From: an uncultured Pseudobutyrivibrio sp. | GTDB taxonomy: Bacteria; Bacillota; Clostridia; Lachnospirales; Lachnospiraceae | Assembly: GCA_900546435.1 (NCBI GenBank) | Contig: URCQ01000007.1 | Span: forward strand, 23,502 to 87,501 | Length of the DNA: 64,000 nucleotides | Direction of reading: 5' to 3' | In this document: positions 8,635 to 17,440 of the stretch, in pieces | Layout: every line of letters starts with the position of its first letter | How positions within the stretch are numbered: position 1 is the stretch's first letter | Made by a program: the position numbers and the translations under genes | Notes under the pieces: model-generated | The model's input: the letters and a program-made list of their open reading frames with translations, nothing else | What the model was told of the DNA's origin: nothing | Database searches by the model: none

Positions 8635-9933
8635 TTATTTCATGCGACCAATAATCGCATTTGCCTTCGCATAAATTTCCTTCGGGTCAAATCCAATGAA
8701 AAATTGTCCATTTTCATATAAAATCTGTCCATTTACCATCGTCATAGCAACATTCTGCTTACTTCCACTGTAGACGATATTTTTTACCAGATGATTCTCC
8801 GGCTGCATATTTGGCTGCATCAGATCTATCATAATAAGATCGGCTTTCTTACCAACAGCAAGCTGATCACAATCATCGAGTCCCATGCACTTTGCCCCGG
8901 CCGTCGTTGCCATGTAGAGTACTTCCTCTGCCGGAACACATGCCGCATCTTTTTCCTTTACTTTTGCAAGCGCTGTTGTAAGGAACATCTCACGGAACAT
9001 ATCCAGACAGTTGTTACTTGCCGGTCCATCTGTTCCAATCGCAAGCGCAATGCCTTCGTCCAAGTAACGCTGAATTGGTGCAATACCACTGGCAAGTTTA
9101 AGATTGGAAGCCGGATTGGTTACCGCTGTCAATCCCTTATCACGGAAGATTTCAAAATCCTGATCCTCCATATAAATACAGTGATATCCACCACCACCAT
9201 ATTGATACATACCAAGTGCATCCGTTAAGGCTGTCGGTGTTTTGCCCCAACGTTCTTTACACTCCTTCACTTCCAGTGCGGTTTCTGCATTATGTAAAAA
9301 AACAGGTGATTTTACTTTTTGTGCCAGTGCTGCCACACCCTCCATGAGTTCCATAGAAGTTGTATACTCCGCATGAAATCCAAGGATAAACGATGTCAAA
9401 TCACTCATCTCATTTACCCGATGATAATCTTCTTCCAATTGTCCCAGACTGCTGGCAAAATTATTCAATCCGGATGTCTGCACCGTACGAAATCCGCAAT
9501 CAATAGATGCCTGTGCATTTTTCTCCGGGAAAAAATACATATCAAAGTTGGCCGTAATCCCACTTGTCAGATATTCCATAATTCCCAAGATATTAAGCCA
9601 GTATACATCATCTTCTGTCAACTGCCCTTCTCTTGGAAAAATCGCCTCATTTAACCATCTCTGCAAAGGCAGATCATCTGCATACGAACGTAAAAATGTC
9701 ATAGCTGTATGCGTATGGGCATTCTTAAACCCTGGCATCAACAAATTTCCATGCACATCAATTTCACGTTCCCAGATAACAATCTCATCTTCTGTAAATA
9801 CATTGGCCACATCTTTGCCCTCTCCTATGTAGCAAATGCGGTCTCCTTTTACCCAAAGTTCTCCCTCTTGCATTGTAAATGTATGCCCTTCTCCCGGCAA
9901 AAGCATTTTAGCATTGTAAAAACGAATATTCAT
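8635..9933 (-). CDS. mtaD: Amidohydrolase, 5-methylthioadenosine/S-adenosylhomocysteine deaminase family
   Basis: A 432-residue metal-dependent amidohydrolase of the MtaD/TrzN group. It shows the metal motif NAHTHTAM at about residue 68, a His in GFHAEYT near 205, a His in FLHNAET, and the catalytic Asp in GTDGPASNN near 300. Proteins of this group deaminate MTA, SAH or related nucleosides. The preceding gene encodes purine nucleoside phosphorylase, which supports nucleoside salvage. AAGGAAG precedes the ATG. A different aminated substrate (adenosine or a guanine-like base) is possible. Confidence 0.87.
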   Translation of the reverse strand: MNIRFYNAKMLLPGEGHTFTMQEGELWVKGDRICYIGEGKDVANVFTEDEIVIWEREIDVHGNLLMPGFKNAHTHTAMTFLRSYADDLPLQRWLNEAIFPREGQLTEDDVYWLNILGIMEYLTSGITANFDMYFFPEKNAQASIDCGFRTVQTSGLNNFASSLGQLEEDYHRVNEMSDLTSFILGFHAEYTTSMELMEGVAALAQKVKSPVFLHNAETALEVKECKERWGKTPTALTDALGMYQYGGGGYHCIYMEDQDFEIFRDKGLTAVTNPASNLKLASGIAPIQRYLDEGIALAIGTDGPASNNCLDMFREMFLTTALAKVKEKDAACVPAEEVLYMATTAGAKCMGLDDCDQLAVGKKADLIMIDLMQPNMQPENHLVKNIVYSGSKQNVAMTMVNGQILYENGQFFIGFDPKEIYAKANAIIGRMK

Positions 9934-10003
9934 CCCCCCAAAACTTCCTTTCTCTTTTTCCAGTCACTGATGCCATTCCCCAATAGCATCACGTGATCAA
10001 CAA

Positions 10004-10849
10004 TCATTCTTTCTTTGCAAGCATCGCATGGATCTTTGTGATACTTTTTGTTACTAATGCGCTGAAATCTCTTTCTACCATTTTGCCCGCTTCTATAACT
10101 TCTTCCTCTGTCAACGGATGTGGTGAGATACCTGCCGCCAGATTGGATATGCAGGAGATTCCAACAATCTTCATTCCCATATGATTGGCCGCCACTGCCT
10201 CACAAGCCGTACTCATGCCAACCGCATCAGCGCCCATCCCTCTACACATTGCAATTTCTTCTGGCGATTCATAGTTCGGTCCCGGCATCTGGATATATAT
10301 CCCTTCTTTGATTGGCAAATCTAATTCACATGCCGCCTTCCGAATCACCTGCTGTAAATCCTCATCATAAATATGACTCATATCCGGAAATCTGCTTCCC
10401 AGTTCTGTGATATTTGCTCCACGAAGCGGTGATGGTACAAGCGTCGCAATCTGTCCAGTAATCATCATCAGATCGCCCGCACAAAATCCACGCTTAATGC
10501 CACCTGCAGCATTGGTAAGAAACAAAACTTTTGCTCCCATCATCTTCATCAAACGGATTGGTAAGACCACATCTGTCATCTCATAGCCTTCATAATAATG
10601 CACACGCCCCTGCATAGCTACCACTGGTGTATCTTCTACATAGCCAAAGACAAACTGCCCTACATGCCCTGGTGCTGTCGATACTGGAAACCCATCGATC
10701 TCTCCATATGGAATTGTTGCCATAACCTTCATTTGACCGGCATAATTCCCCAGACCTGAGCCAAGCACAAGTGCCACTTCCGGTGTAAAAGGAATACGCT
10801 CGCGAATGCTTTCAAAGCATGCACAAAGTTTTTCATATACTGGATTCAT
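10004..10849 (-). CDS. punA: Purine-nucleoside phosphorylase
   Basis: Trimeric-type PNP that phosphorolyses inosine and guanosine to base plus ribose-1-phosphate. Signatures are the phosphate-binding GSGLGNYAG near residue 30, GRVHYYEGY, LFLTNAAGGI and MSTACEAVAA. The frame is open up to 10921, but the start at 10849 is chosen because GGAGG lies six bases before it and it gives the normal length of 281 residues. First gene of the run punA-mtaD-MBL-rnhA. Confidence 0.95.
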   Translation of the reverse strand: MNPVYEKLCACFESIRERIPFTPEVALVLGSGLGNYAGQMKVMATIPYGEIDGFPVSTAPGHVGQFVFGYVEDTPVVAMQGRVHYYEGYEMTDVVLPIRLMKMMGAKVLFLTNAAGGIKRGFCAGDLMMITGQIATLVPSPLRGANITELGSRFPDMSHIYDEDLQQVIRKAACELDLPIKEGIYIQMPGPNYESPEEIAMCRGMGADAVGMSTACEAVAANHMGMKIVGISCISNLAAGISPHPLTEEEVIEAGKMVERDFSALVTKSITKIHAMLAKKE

Positions 10850-10936
10850 ACCTTTCCTCCACTTCATACGTTCTTCAAATTTAACATTAAGTCTAACATA
10901 AGCAGGCTCCTTTATCAACAAGTGAGGTACGCACGA

Positions 10937-10970
10937 TAAAAGGAGCCGAGCTTATGCTCGACTCCTTAAA
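10937..10970 (-). terminator. Rho-independent terminator after the DUF5692-type gene
   Basis: A long hairpin (AAGGAGtCGAGC against GCTCGgCTCCTT, one mismatch, 4-base loop) is followed on the minus strand by TTTTATC. It lies about 30 bases after the stop of the membrane protein at 11001. Confidence 0.9.
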
Positions 10971-11000
10971 ACTCAATTCAATTCGATGAACGAAAGCAAA

Positions 11001-12110
11001 TTACTTTGCTACTCTAGCCATTGCCTCATCGTAATCCTTTGTTCCTACCCAGATATCGTTCTTATATGGGTTCTTCTTCTGCTCAATTGATCTCTTCATA
11101 ATCACAGCGATACAAATTACGTTAGCAACTAATGCAAGAATAGATACAACTCCTTGTGCTGTTGGGTTTGCTGTGATTCCCATGTCAGCAATTACTTCAT
11201 TAGAAGTATTTACGCCACTGTTGTAAACAGCGAGTGCCTTGTCATAAAGATCAAGTGCTGAGTAACCCTTTGCTGCTGCTCCACCGTAAACAGATGGAAG
11301 AACCGAGAAAGTCTTGCTCAACTGGAATAATGGGAATACCTGTGCAAACATACACCAGATACCAAGTGTGTTAGCACGGTTCTGGATCCAACCACCCTTG
11401 TTCCAAAGTGCATTAGCAAATGTAGGAGCAAGAAGAAGTGCAACACCACAATACCATGTATGTGTAGGCAGGTTAGCATATGTATACTGGAAGTTCCAGA
11501 TATCGTATGCAACGATGAACCATACTGTCATGTCAGGCCAAATCATATCCTGTGTATTTTTGTCCTTTGATGAGTAAATTCCCCACCAACCTGTCATACA
11601 GAAGATATTGAGAACACCTGCGATAGCGTTGAGTACGTTCCACCATCCACCATAAAGGAATACACCTTCGTTTGATGCCCACCAGGCACCTGAAAGGTCA
11701 CCTGTGATAGCGAAAGCGTGTACTGCTGACTCAAGATCAGAAACAACAGCGATCATGATGTTTGCAGCAACGATGAACCATGGGAATGGCTTAAACCATT
11801 CTTTTGCACCAATGCCCCACTGATACTTGATCATCATGAAACCGATACATCCAATAACTGCAGCATAGAGCTTGAAGTAGTGGAACCAACCATCCATGTA
11901 TTCCATAGTTGGGTTGCTTGCGCCACCAAATGCGCCCAAATGCATACCAATAAAGTAAACTGTAAGAATGAGTGGAATAATAACGAAGATTACCATTCCG
12001 CCTGCCTTTGTACGACGGGCAATTTCATTCGTAATGATAAGTCCGGCAAACACGAGTAACCAGCCTACAAGCTGAGTAGCAGATGTGCTGCCATAAATCT
12101 GAAACAACAT
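11001..12110 (-). CDS. Polytopic membrane protein, DUF5692-like
   Basis: A 369-residue integral membrane protein with eight or nine hydrophobic segments, very rich in Trp, Tyr and Phe (for example WFHYFKLYAAVIG, WGIGAKEWFKPFPWF, NLPTHTWYCG). It resembles the uncharacterised DUF5692 family of gut Clostridia; this label is from memory. No transport or enzyme motif is evident. It stands alone behind a good promoter (12179-12207), with GGGAGG before its ATG and a strong terminator after it. Its codon choice (GTA, GGT, AAG, AAC favoured) resembles rpsU rather than the neighbours, which suggests high expression. Function unknown. Confidence 0.75.
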   Translation of the reverse strand: MLFQIYGSTSATQLVGWLLVFAGLIITNEIARRTKAGGMVIFVIIPLILTVYFIGMHLGAFGGASNPTMEYMDGWFHYFKLYAAVIGCIGFMMIKYQWGIGAKEWFKPFPWFIVAANIMIAVVSDLESAVHAFAITGDLSGAWWASNEGVFLYGGWWNVLNAIAGVLNIFCMTGWWGIYSSKDKNTQDMIWPDMTVWFIVAYDIWNFQYTYANLPTHTWYCGVALLLAPTFANALWNKGGWIQNRANTLGIWCMFAQVFPLFQLSKTFSVLPSVYGGAAAKGYSALDLYDKALAVYNSGVNTSNEVIADMGITANPTAQGVVSILALVANVICIAVIMKRSIEQKKNPYKNDIWVGTKDYDEAMARVAK

Positions 12111-12178
12111 AATTACATTCCTCCCTTACTTGTATTCATACGTTGTTTTTCGAGGTTTTTTCCCCTCTTTTCGCAACA

Positions 12179-12207
12179 ATTTTAACACTTTGTTTATACT
12201 ATTTCAA
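12179..12207 (-). promoter_or_regulatory. Sigma-A type promoter for the DUF5692-like gene
   Basis: On the minus strand TTGAAA and TAAAAT are separated by 17 bases, leaving a leader of about 60 bases. Further upstream, before the spoIVA end, the motif TGTGTATAAAAT occurs twice (about 12251 and 12293) in an AT-rich stretch. Confidence 0.7.
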
Positions 12208-12349
12208 ACTTTTTTAATAAATATAAACAATCTTACTCACGCACATAAAAATGTGTATAAAATAAAGAACAATCTTTCCCATACAGCAAATTCTGTGTAT
12301 AAAATCAGACACATTTCGACTCATTTTATAAAAAATGTATACTATTTTA

Positions 12350-13828
12350 TCAAATGATGATACAGATTAAACCGCCGTTATTATCATTCACGATTTTTTG
12401 CATCGTATCCTGTAGTTTTAGCTGACATTCATCATCCATGGCAGCAATCTTACTACGCATGCCATCTTCCATCAGTTCTCCTATGGATTTACCAAAAATG
12501 TTTGTCTCAAAAACCCCTTCCTTCGTCTTTTGTCCTTCCTTAATATAGGCAATCAAATCCTGTGCCTGCTCCTCACTTCCAACAATCGGAGCAATCTCTG
12601 TTTCGATATTTGCACGAATCATGTGAATGGATGGAGACAGTGCCTTCATTTTCACACCAAATTTATTTCCGTGACGAATCAGCACCGGCTCCTCCATGGT
12701 AATATCCGACAGTTCCGGCGAAACAACCCCATATCCCTTCTGTTCTACCGACTGCATTGCATCTGCCACCTTTTCATAGGATTTACGCAAATTTGACAGA
12801 TTTCCAATATACGATAGCAACTGATATTCTCCTGTAATCGGCACACCTGCCAATTGTGATATATTCTCATAATAATAACTTTTCTCAAGTGTCATCGATA
12901 TTTTTACCTGACCTGTCGCCAAATCCACCTGGCTTAATGTTGTTTTTTCTATGTAATCCTCCGGCTGCGAAAAATCGATAGCAAATATATCCCTTACCTT
13001 TGTCGTATCTTCCAATATTCTTTTTGCATAACCTGCAATGCTCTGTTTCATCTCATTTTCTGCCGGCAGCATTTCCACCCATTTTGGAATCGTAAAGGAT
13101 ATTCCACTGACTGGAAATTCATACAGAACGGAAGACAAAATCTCTTCAAAATCTTCTTTTTTCATCTGCTGACAATTCATAGGAAGCACACTGCACTGAT
13201 ACTCCAGTTCCAACTGTTTTGCAAGTTGCTTAGTCTCCTCACTATGTGGATGTCCGGAATTAACAATCATCACATAGGGTTTCCCGATAGCACGCAATTT
13301 TTCTACGGTACGCATCTCTGCCTCAACAAAAGCTTCTCGATCCAATTCTCCAAACGTCCCATCACAGGTAACAATCACACCGATTGTCGCATGATCTGTG
13401 ATCACTTTTTCCGTCCCCACGGCAGCCGCTTTTTCAAATGGCATCTCATGTGAAGACCATGGCGTTTTTACCATACGCTCCCGATCTCCTTCCATAGCCC
13501 CCTTTGCCCCTTGAATCAAGAAACCCACACAATCAATCAAACGAATCTTGCATTTTAAATCATGCGCCAATTCCATCTCCACCTGTTCCTTCGGTACAAA
13601 CTTGGGCTCTGTCGTCATAATGGTGCGCCCCTGTGCTGATTGCGGCAATTCGTCAATGGTGCGCCGCATAACATTTTCCTCTTTAATATTCGGAAGTACC
13701 ATCTGCTCCATAAACTGTTTAATAAAAGTAGATTTCCCCGTTCGCACCGGTCCCACGACACCTATGTATATTTCTCCATTTGTTCTGCTTTGTATGTCAT
13801 TATATAAAGAAAATGTTGTTTCTCCCAT
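12350..13828 (-). CDS. spoIVA: Stage IV sporulation protein A, coat-basement ATPase
   Basis: The 492-residue SpoIVA, the ATPase that polymerises on the outer forespore membrane and anchors the spore coat. The full family length is present. The P-loop GPVRTGKSTF is at about residue 26, with a switch-like DCVGF near residue 98, and the conserved C-terminal coat-assembly part extends to the end. It is read after a GGDEF gene but separated from it by a terminator at 13832-13877, so it should be expressed separately during sporulation. Confidence 0.97.
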   Translation of the reverse strand: MGETTFSLYNDIQSRTNGEIYIGVVGPVRTGKSTFIKQFMEQMVLPNIKEENVMRRTIDELPQSAQGRTIMTTEPKFVPKEQVEMELAHDLKCKIRLIDCVGFLIQGAKGAMEGDRERMVKTPWSSHEMPFEKAAAVGTEKVITDHATIGVIVTCDGTFGELDREAFVEAEMRTVEKLRAIGKPYVMIVNSGHPHSEETKQLAKQLELEYQCSVLPMNCQQMKKEDFEEILSSVLYEFPVSGISFTIPKWVEMLPAENEMKQSIAGYAKRILEDTTKVRDIFAIDFSQPEDYIEKTTLSQVDLATGQVKISMTLEKSYYYENISQLAGVPITGEYQLLSYIGNLSNLRKSYEKVADAMQSVEQKGYGVVSPELSDITMEEPVLIRHGNKFGVKMKALSPSIHMIRANIETEIAPIVGSEEQAQDLIAYIKEGQKTKEGVFETNIFGKSIGELMEDGMRSKIAAMDDECQLKLQDTMQKIVNDNNGGLICIII

Positions 13829-13831
13829 AAG

Positions 13832-13877
13832 AAAAAGCCCCTTCCCATATTTACCTCTAATATATGGGAAGAGACTT
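13832..13877 (-). terminator. Rho-independent terminator between the GGDEF gene and spoIVA
   Basis: The arms CTTCCCATAT and ATATGGGAAG pair perfectly and extend with G-T pairs into AAGCCC/GAGACTT. The minus-strand transcript then reads CTTTTTC. It begins five bases after the GGDEF stop. Confidence 0.8.
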
Positions 13878-13881
13878 CAAT

Positions 13882-14985
13882 TTATGAGTCAATCTTAAAA
13901 TTATTCTTACCGCTCCGTTTCACTTCATAGAGTGCACGATCTGCTCGTGCAAACAGCTCGGCATAATTCTCCATTCCATCACCTTTCGTACAGCGAACCG
14001 CTATACCCACACTACAGGAAAATGGCTGCTTTCCATCCGGCGCACGCATTGTGTGTGTCAGTTCCATAACACGTTCTACACATTTAATCGCTTCTGCCGT
14101 ATCTTTTTCCTTGAGAAACATAACAAATTCATCGCCGCCAAAACGTCCAGCAATGTCGTCCGTATCTATTGAATGACGCAGAATCTGCCCAAAGCTTCGA
14201 AGTACCGCATCTCCTGCCTGATGTCCATACGTGTCATTTACTGTCTTAAAATCATCAAAGTCTACAATAACCATCACGCAATCTGATGTCGGATGTGAAC
14301 GCATAAACTCATTACATAAAAATTCGGTACTTGCCTTATTATAAGTCGATGTCAGCCGATCCACCATTCCCATACGGCGAAGCCTTTGTTTTGCTTCATG
14401 TTCGCTGGCACGATATGTATACAATATCTTTGCAACGTAGCCGGTTAGAACAACGCCAAAAAGGCAACTGAATAAATCAACTGAAAATGTGGCAATCGAC
14501 TTCGTCAGAAAAGATGCCAGTATATAAGCTGCCATCTCAACTAACATCAGTCCAATAGCCTGATAAAAGGTGTATATAAAGGCAACTATAAACGCAACCG
14601 TCACCGGCATATAATAAACCGCCGGCTGATTCATTTCGACAGGAACAATGCTCATGATTCCTGTAAAAGTCATCACATACAACTGAAACATACTGCATAC
14701 AATGGATACTTCCTTGTAGGATCTTGTTTTCTTTTTATAGCGTATGAGCACGATAGGCAAAATCATAGCATGAAGTATCACTGCACCTGCATACACACGC
14801 GTGACCTGCCACTTAGAAAACACATTCAAAGAAGCACAAAAATAACCAAAAACCACTATAAAATATATGATATTCAGCGTACACAATGTCTTTTGATTGT
14901 TCTTTGTGACACTAGCTTTGTTATCCTCAATATAGGAAATGCTGTCCTGTTGCACACGGTCTTTGATCTTATATAGTAATTCCAT
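13882..14985 (-). CDS. Membrane-bound diguanylate cyclase (GGDEF)
   Basis: A 367-residue protein with about six transmembrane segments (residues about 30-185) and a C-terminal GGDEF domain (about 205-365). The active-site motif RFGGDEFVMF is intact, so it should make c-di-GMP from two GTP. The upstream inhibitory I-site RxxD is absent; its Arg position is Asp. The start at 14985 is preferred to one eight codons upstream because GGGGGG lies five bases before it. The membrane part is of the small polytopic type with no recognised ligand. Confidence 0.92.
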   Translation of the reverse strand: MELLYKIKDRVQQDSISYIEDNKASVTKNNQKTLCTLNIIYFIVVFGYFCASLNVFSKWQVTRVYAGAVILHAMILPIVLIRYKKKTRSYKEVSIVCSMFQLYVMTFTGIMSIVPVEMNQPAVYYMPVTVAFIVAFIYTFYQAIGLMLVEMAAYILASFLTKSIATFSVDLFSCLFGVVLTGYVAKILYTYRASEHEAKQRLRRMGMVDRLTSTYNKASTEFLCNEFMRSHPTSDCVMVIVDFDDFKTVNDTYGHQAGDAVLRSFGQILRHSIDTDDIAGRFGGDEFVMFLKEKDTAEAIKCVERVMELTHTMRAPDGKQPFSCSVGIAVRCTKGDGMENYAELFARADRALYEVKRSGKNNFKIDS

Positions 14986-15057
14986 CAAATCCCCCCCTAT
15001 TGATGTCATTTCTCTTTTGTCCTATTATACCCCCGTGCATAACTTTTGTCGTGTATT

Positions 15058-15987
15058 TTATGACAAATGTGGCATCTGCAGTGCCCCAGGAATACAACGA
15101 TACGTAATATCTGTCTGATCTCCACAATCCTCACCATCGGCATGTACCACCATTGGCTTGTCAAATACGATATGCAATTCTTTTGCATTTACAATCTGAA
15201 ATCCTCGAATATTCTCATGTTTGCCGGCTAGCAAAAATGGGAAACAGAACAAACAAAGAACACGTGGAATACCATACACAAGACACACAGATAGCTTGCC
15301 ATCATGTGCATCTGCTGATGGTGCCATTGGTACTGCCCCACCTTCACAAGGGAAATTCATTGCTGCAGCAAAAATAACGTTTTTCATAGAAAGCTGTTTG
15401 CCATTATGAAGTGTTGCCGTTCCAGATACAAACGGTGCTCGGAATAATTCTGCAACGGTCAAAAGTCCATAGGTTAATTTCCCCAGATGAAGTTTATTTA
15501 AGAATACCTTCAAACGTGATGTCAATGCTTTTCGACAGACTGCTGCATCAATACCCGCACCTGCGCTGATGGCAAATCGTCGCGTCTTTCCTCCGCACTC
15601 GACTTCCCCCACATCAATCGCATCTGTTGTTTCGGACGCCAGAATCTGACGTAAAATCTGTTCTGGTTCTGCTGTAATATGCAGTCCTCTGGCAAAATCA
15701 TTGGCAGATCCCAGTGGAAGATATCCAAAAGTAACACGCGAAAAATCACAGATACCATTTAACACTTCATTTACCGTTCCGTCGCCCCCTCCAACGACAA
15801 GAAAGCGGTATGTTCCATCCTGTGTCAATTCACGTGCAATCTCTGTTGCATGACCAATGTACTCCGTAATATGTACGTTGTAAGAAACCCCTTCTTTTTT
15901 CAGAATTTTCTCTAACAATTCCCAAGTCGCCTGTGACTTTCCGGTACGGGAATGCAGATTGATAATAAATTCGTATGTTGTATTCAT
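15058..15987 (-). CDS. Diacylglycerol kinase family lipid kinase (YegS/DgkB-like)
   Basis: A 309-residue lipid kinase of the DAGK catalytic-domain family. It shows the N-terminal FIINLHSRTGKS, the nucleotide-binding VVGGGDGTVNEVLNG at about residue 60, and PLGSANDFARGL at about 95. The C-terminal beta-sandwich includes HADGEDCG. In Firmicutes such enzymes recycle diacylglycerol from lipoteichoic acid or membrane turnover. GAGGGGG lies five bases before the ATG at 15987; earlier in-frame starts lack a ribosome binding site. Confidence 0.92.
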   Translation of the reverse strand: MNTTYEFIINLHSRTGKSQATWELLEKILKKEGVSYNVHITEYIGHATEIARELTQDGTYRFLVVGGGDGTVNEVLNGICDFSRVTFGYLPLGSANDFARGLHITAEPEQILRQILASETTDAIDVGEVECGGKTRRFAISAGAGIDAAVCRKALTSRLKVFLNKLHLGKLTYGLLTVAELFRAPFVSGTATLHNGKQLSMKNVIFAAAMNFPCEGGAVPMAPSADAHDGKLSVCLVYGIPRVLCLFCFPFLLAGKHENIRGFQIVNAKELHIVFDKPMVVHADGEDCGDQTDITYRCIPGALQMPHLS

Positions 15988-16055
15988 TTTTACCCCCTCT
16001 TCATGCATTCTCATTTGAATTATGCACTTAAACATGATAACATACTTATGCACTT

Positions 16056-16070
16056 ACGCATTTCATGCGT
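16056..16070. promoter_or_regulatory. Palindrome in the divergent lipid kinase / ClC intergenic region
   Basis: ACGCAT and ATGCGT form a perfect 6-bp inverted repeat around TTC. The motif TATGCACTTA also occurs twice just before it (about 16019 and 16047). The palindrome sits 46 bases before the ClC start and could be an operator for either divergent gene. No regulator is linked to it. Confidence 0.35.
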
Positions 16071-16115
16071 TATATAGTTAATATATTTTACTACAAATCA
16101 GTCAGGAATAAAACC

Positions 16116-17396
16116 ATGTTTAACAAATCTATTTTCTTTCAAAAATCTGAACATAATATCAAACGTTTTACATCCACTACGCGCTGGTTGATGATGTCTG
16201 TTTTCATCGGACTTGTCGTCGGCCTGATCAGTGGGTCTTTTGGATATTTATTGCAGTGTGTGACAGATTTCCGTCTAGCACATTCCTACTTATTATATGG
16301 TCTTCCTTTTGGAGCCGTAGTCATTGTTGCAATGTACCATCTGGTTCTGCACGAAAAAGATCCTGGTACCAACCTCGTCATCTCTGCCATTCACTCTGGA
16401 GATCGTATTCCACTGCGTATGGCTCCGTTAATCTATATCAGCACCATTTTAACACATCTTGTCGGTGGTTCCGCCGGGCGTGAAGGGGCTGCTTTGCAAT
16501 TGGGAGGCAGCATTGGAAATGCTTTTGGTGAGTATCTCGGCTTCCACGAAAAAGATGACCGCAACATCATGATTATGTGTGGTATGAGCGCTGCTTTCTC
16601 CGCACTCTTTGGTACGCCGATTGCAGCTGCTGTATTTTCTATGGAAGTCGTCAGTGTCGGTATCATGCACTATGCTGCGCTACTGCCTTGCGCTGTATCA
16701 TCTCTGATTGCCCGCGCGATTGCTTTCCATTTATTTGGCATTGCGTCACCTTATTATGACATTTTAGAATTGCCTGCTTTTGATATAAAAAGTGCTCTTT
16801 GGATTTCCTTATTTTCAGCACTTTGTGGACTTGTCAGCATTTTCTTCTGCGTGACATTGCACCAGACGTCTGCACTGTATCAACGTTTTTTTAAAAACCC
16901 ATATTTACGTGCTTTCGTTGGTGGTTCTCTCGTCCTTCTTCTTTCCATCGGCGTTGGTGGAATTGATATGCAGACCTATAACGGCACCGGAACTTCTATG
17001 ATTTCCATCTGTATGGATGGCAATATATCTTCCCTTGCCTTTTTATTAAAGATTCTTTTTACTGCTTTAACCCTTGGATGCGGTTATAAAGGTGGCGAAA
17101 TTGTACCGACATTTTTCATCGGAGCTGCTTTCGGTTCTATGTTTGGAAACCTCATCGGATTTTCACCATCTCTGTGCGCAGCAATTGGCATGGGCGCTAT
17201 GTTCTGTGGTGTAACCAACAGCCCGATCACATCGCTTCTTATTTGTTTCGAGCTGTTTGGATTTGAAGGCACACCATTCTTTTTACTGGCGATTGGATTT
17301 AGCTACACCGTTTCCGGCTACTATAGTCTCTACAGTAGTCAGAAGATTGTATACTCCAAATACAAATCAAATTTTATCGACAAAAACGCCAAGTGA
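16116..17396 (+). CDS. ClC-family chloride channel / H+:halide antiporter
   Basis: A 426-residue ClC protein with ten or more membrane segments. Selectivity-filter motifs are recognisable: GGSAGREGAALQLG near residue 140 (a variant of GREGP, Ala in place of Pro), GCGYKGGEIVPTFFIGAAFGS near 330, and GVTNSPITS near 370. No CBS domains follow, so this is the short bacterial form. GGA lies eight bases before the chosen ATG; the frame stays open 17 codons further upstream without a good site. Gated by voltage or pH; ion preference (Cl- or F-) is not settled by the motifs I can see. Confidence 0.93.
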   Translation: MFNKSIFFQKSEHNIKRFTSTTRWLMMSVFIGLVVGLISGSFGYLLQCVTDFRLAHSYLLYGLPFGAVVIVAMYHLVLHEKDPGTNLVISAIHSGDRIPLRMAPLIYISTILTHLVGGSAGREGAALQLGGSIGNAFGEYLGFHEKDDRNIMIMCGMSAAFSALFGTPIAAAVFSMEVVSVGIMHYAALLPCAVSSLIARAIAFHLFGIASPYYDILELPAFDIKSALWISLFSALCGLVSIFFCVTLHQTSALYQRFFKNPYLRAFVGGSLVLLLSIGVGGIDMQTYNGTGTSMISICMDGNISSLAFLLKILFTALTLGCGYKGGEIVPTFFIGAAFGSMFGNLIGFSPSLCAAIGMGAMFCGVTNSPITSLLICFELFGFEGTPFFLLAIGFSYTVSGYYSLYSSQKIVYSKYKSNFIDKNAK

Positions 17397-17402
17397 TGCC
17401 TA

Positions 17403-17431
17403 GGACGCTCCTCGTGGCAACAGGAACGTCC
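17403..17431. repeat. REP-like hairpin between the ClC gene and alpha-galactosidase
   Basis: GGACGCTCCT and AGGAACGTCC form a 10-bp stem with one mismatch around a 9-base loop. It is GC-rich against AT-rich surroundings and lacks a T-run, so it is not an ordinary terminator. On the minus strand it reads GGGGACGTTCCTGTTG, similar to sequences at 19799 and 44430. Confidence 0.5.
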
Positions 17432-17440
17432 CCGACACAA

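Noticed and set aside
10850..10921. N-terminal extension of purine-nucleoside phosphorylase
   Set aside because: No ribosome binding site upstream and no family similarity; the start at 10849 has GGAGG six bases before it.
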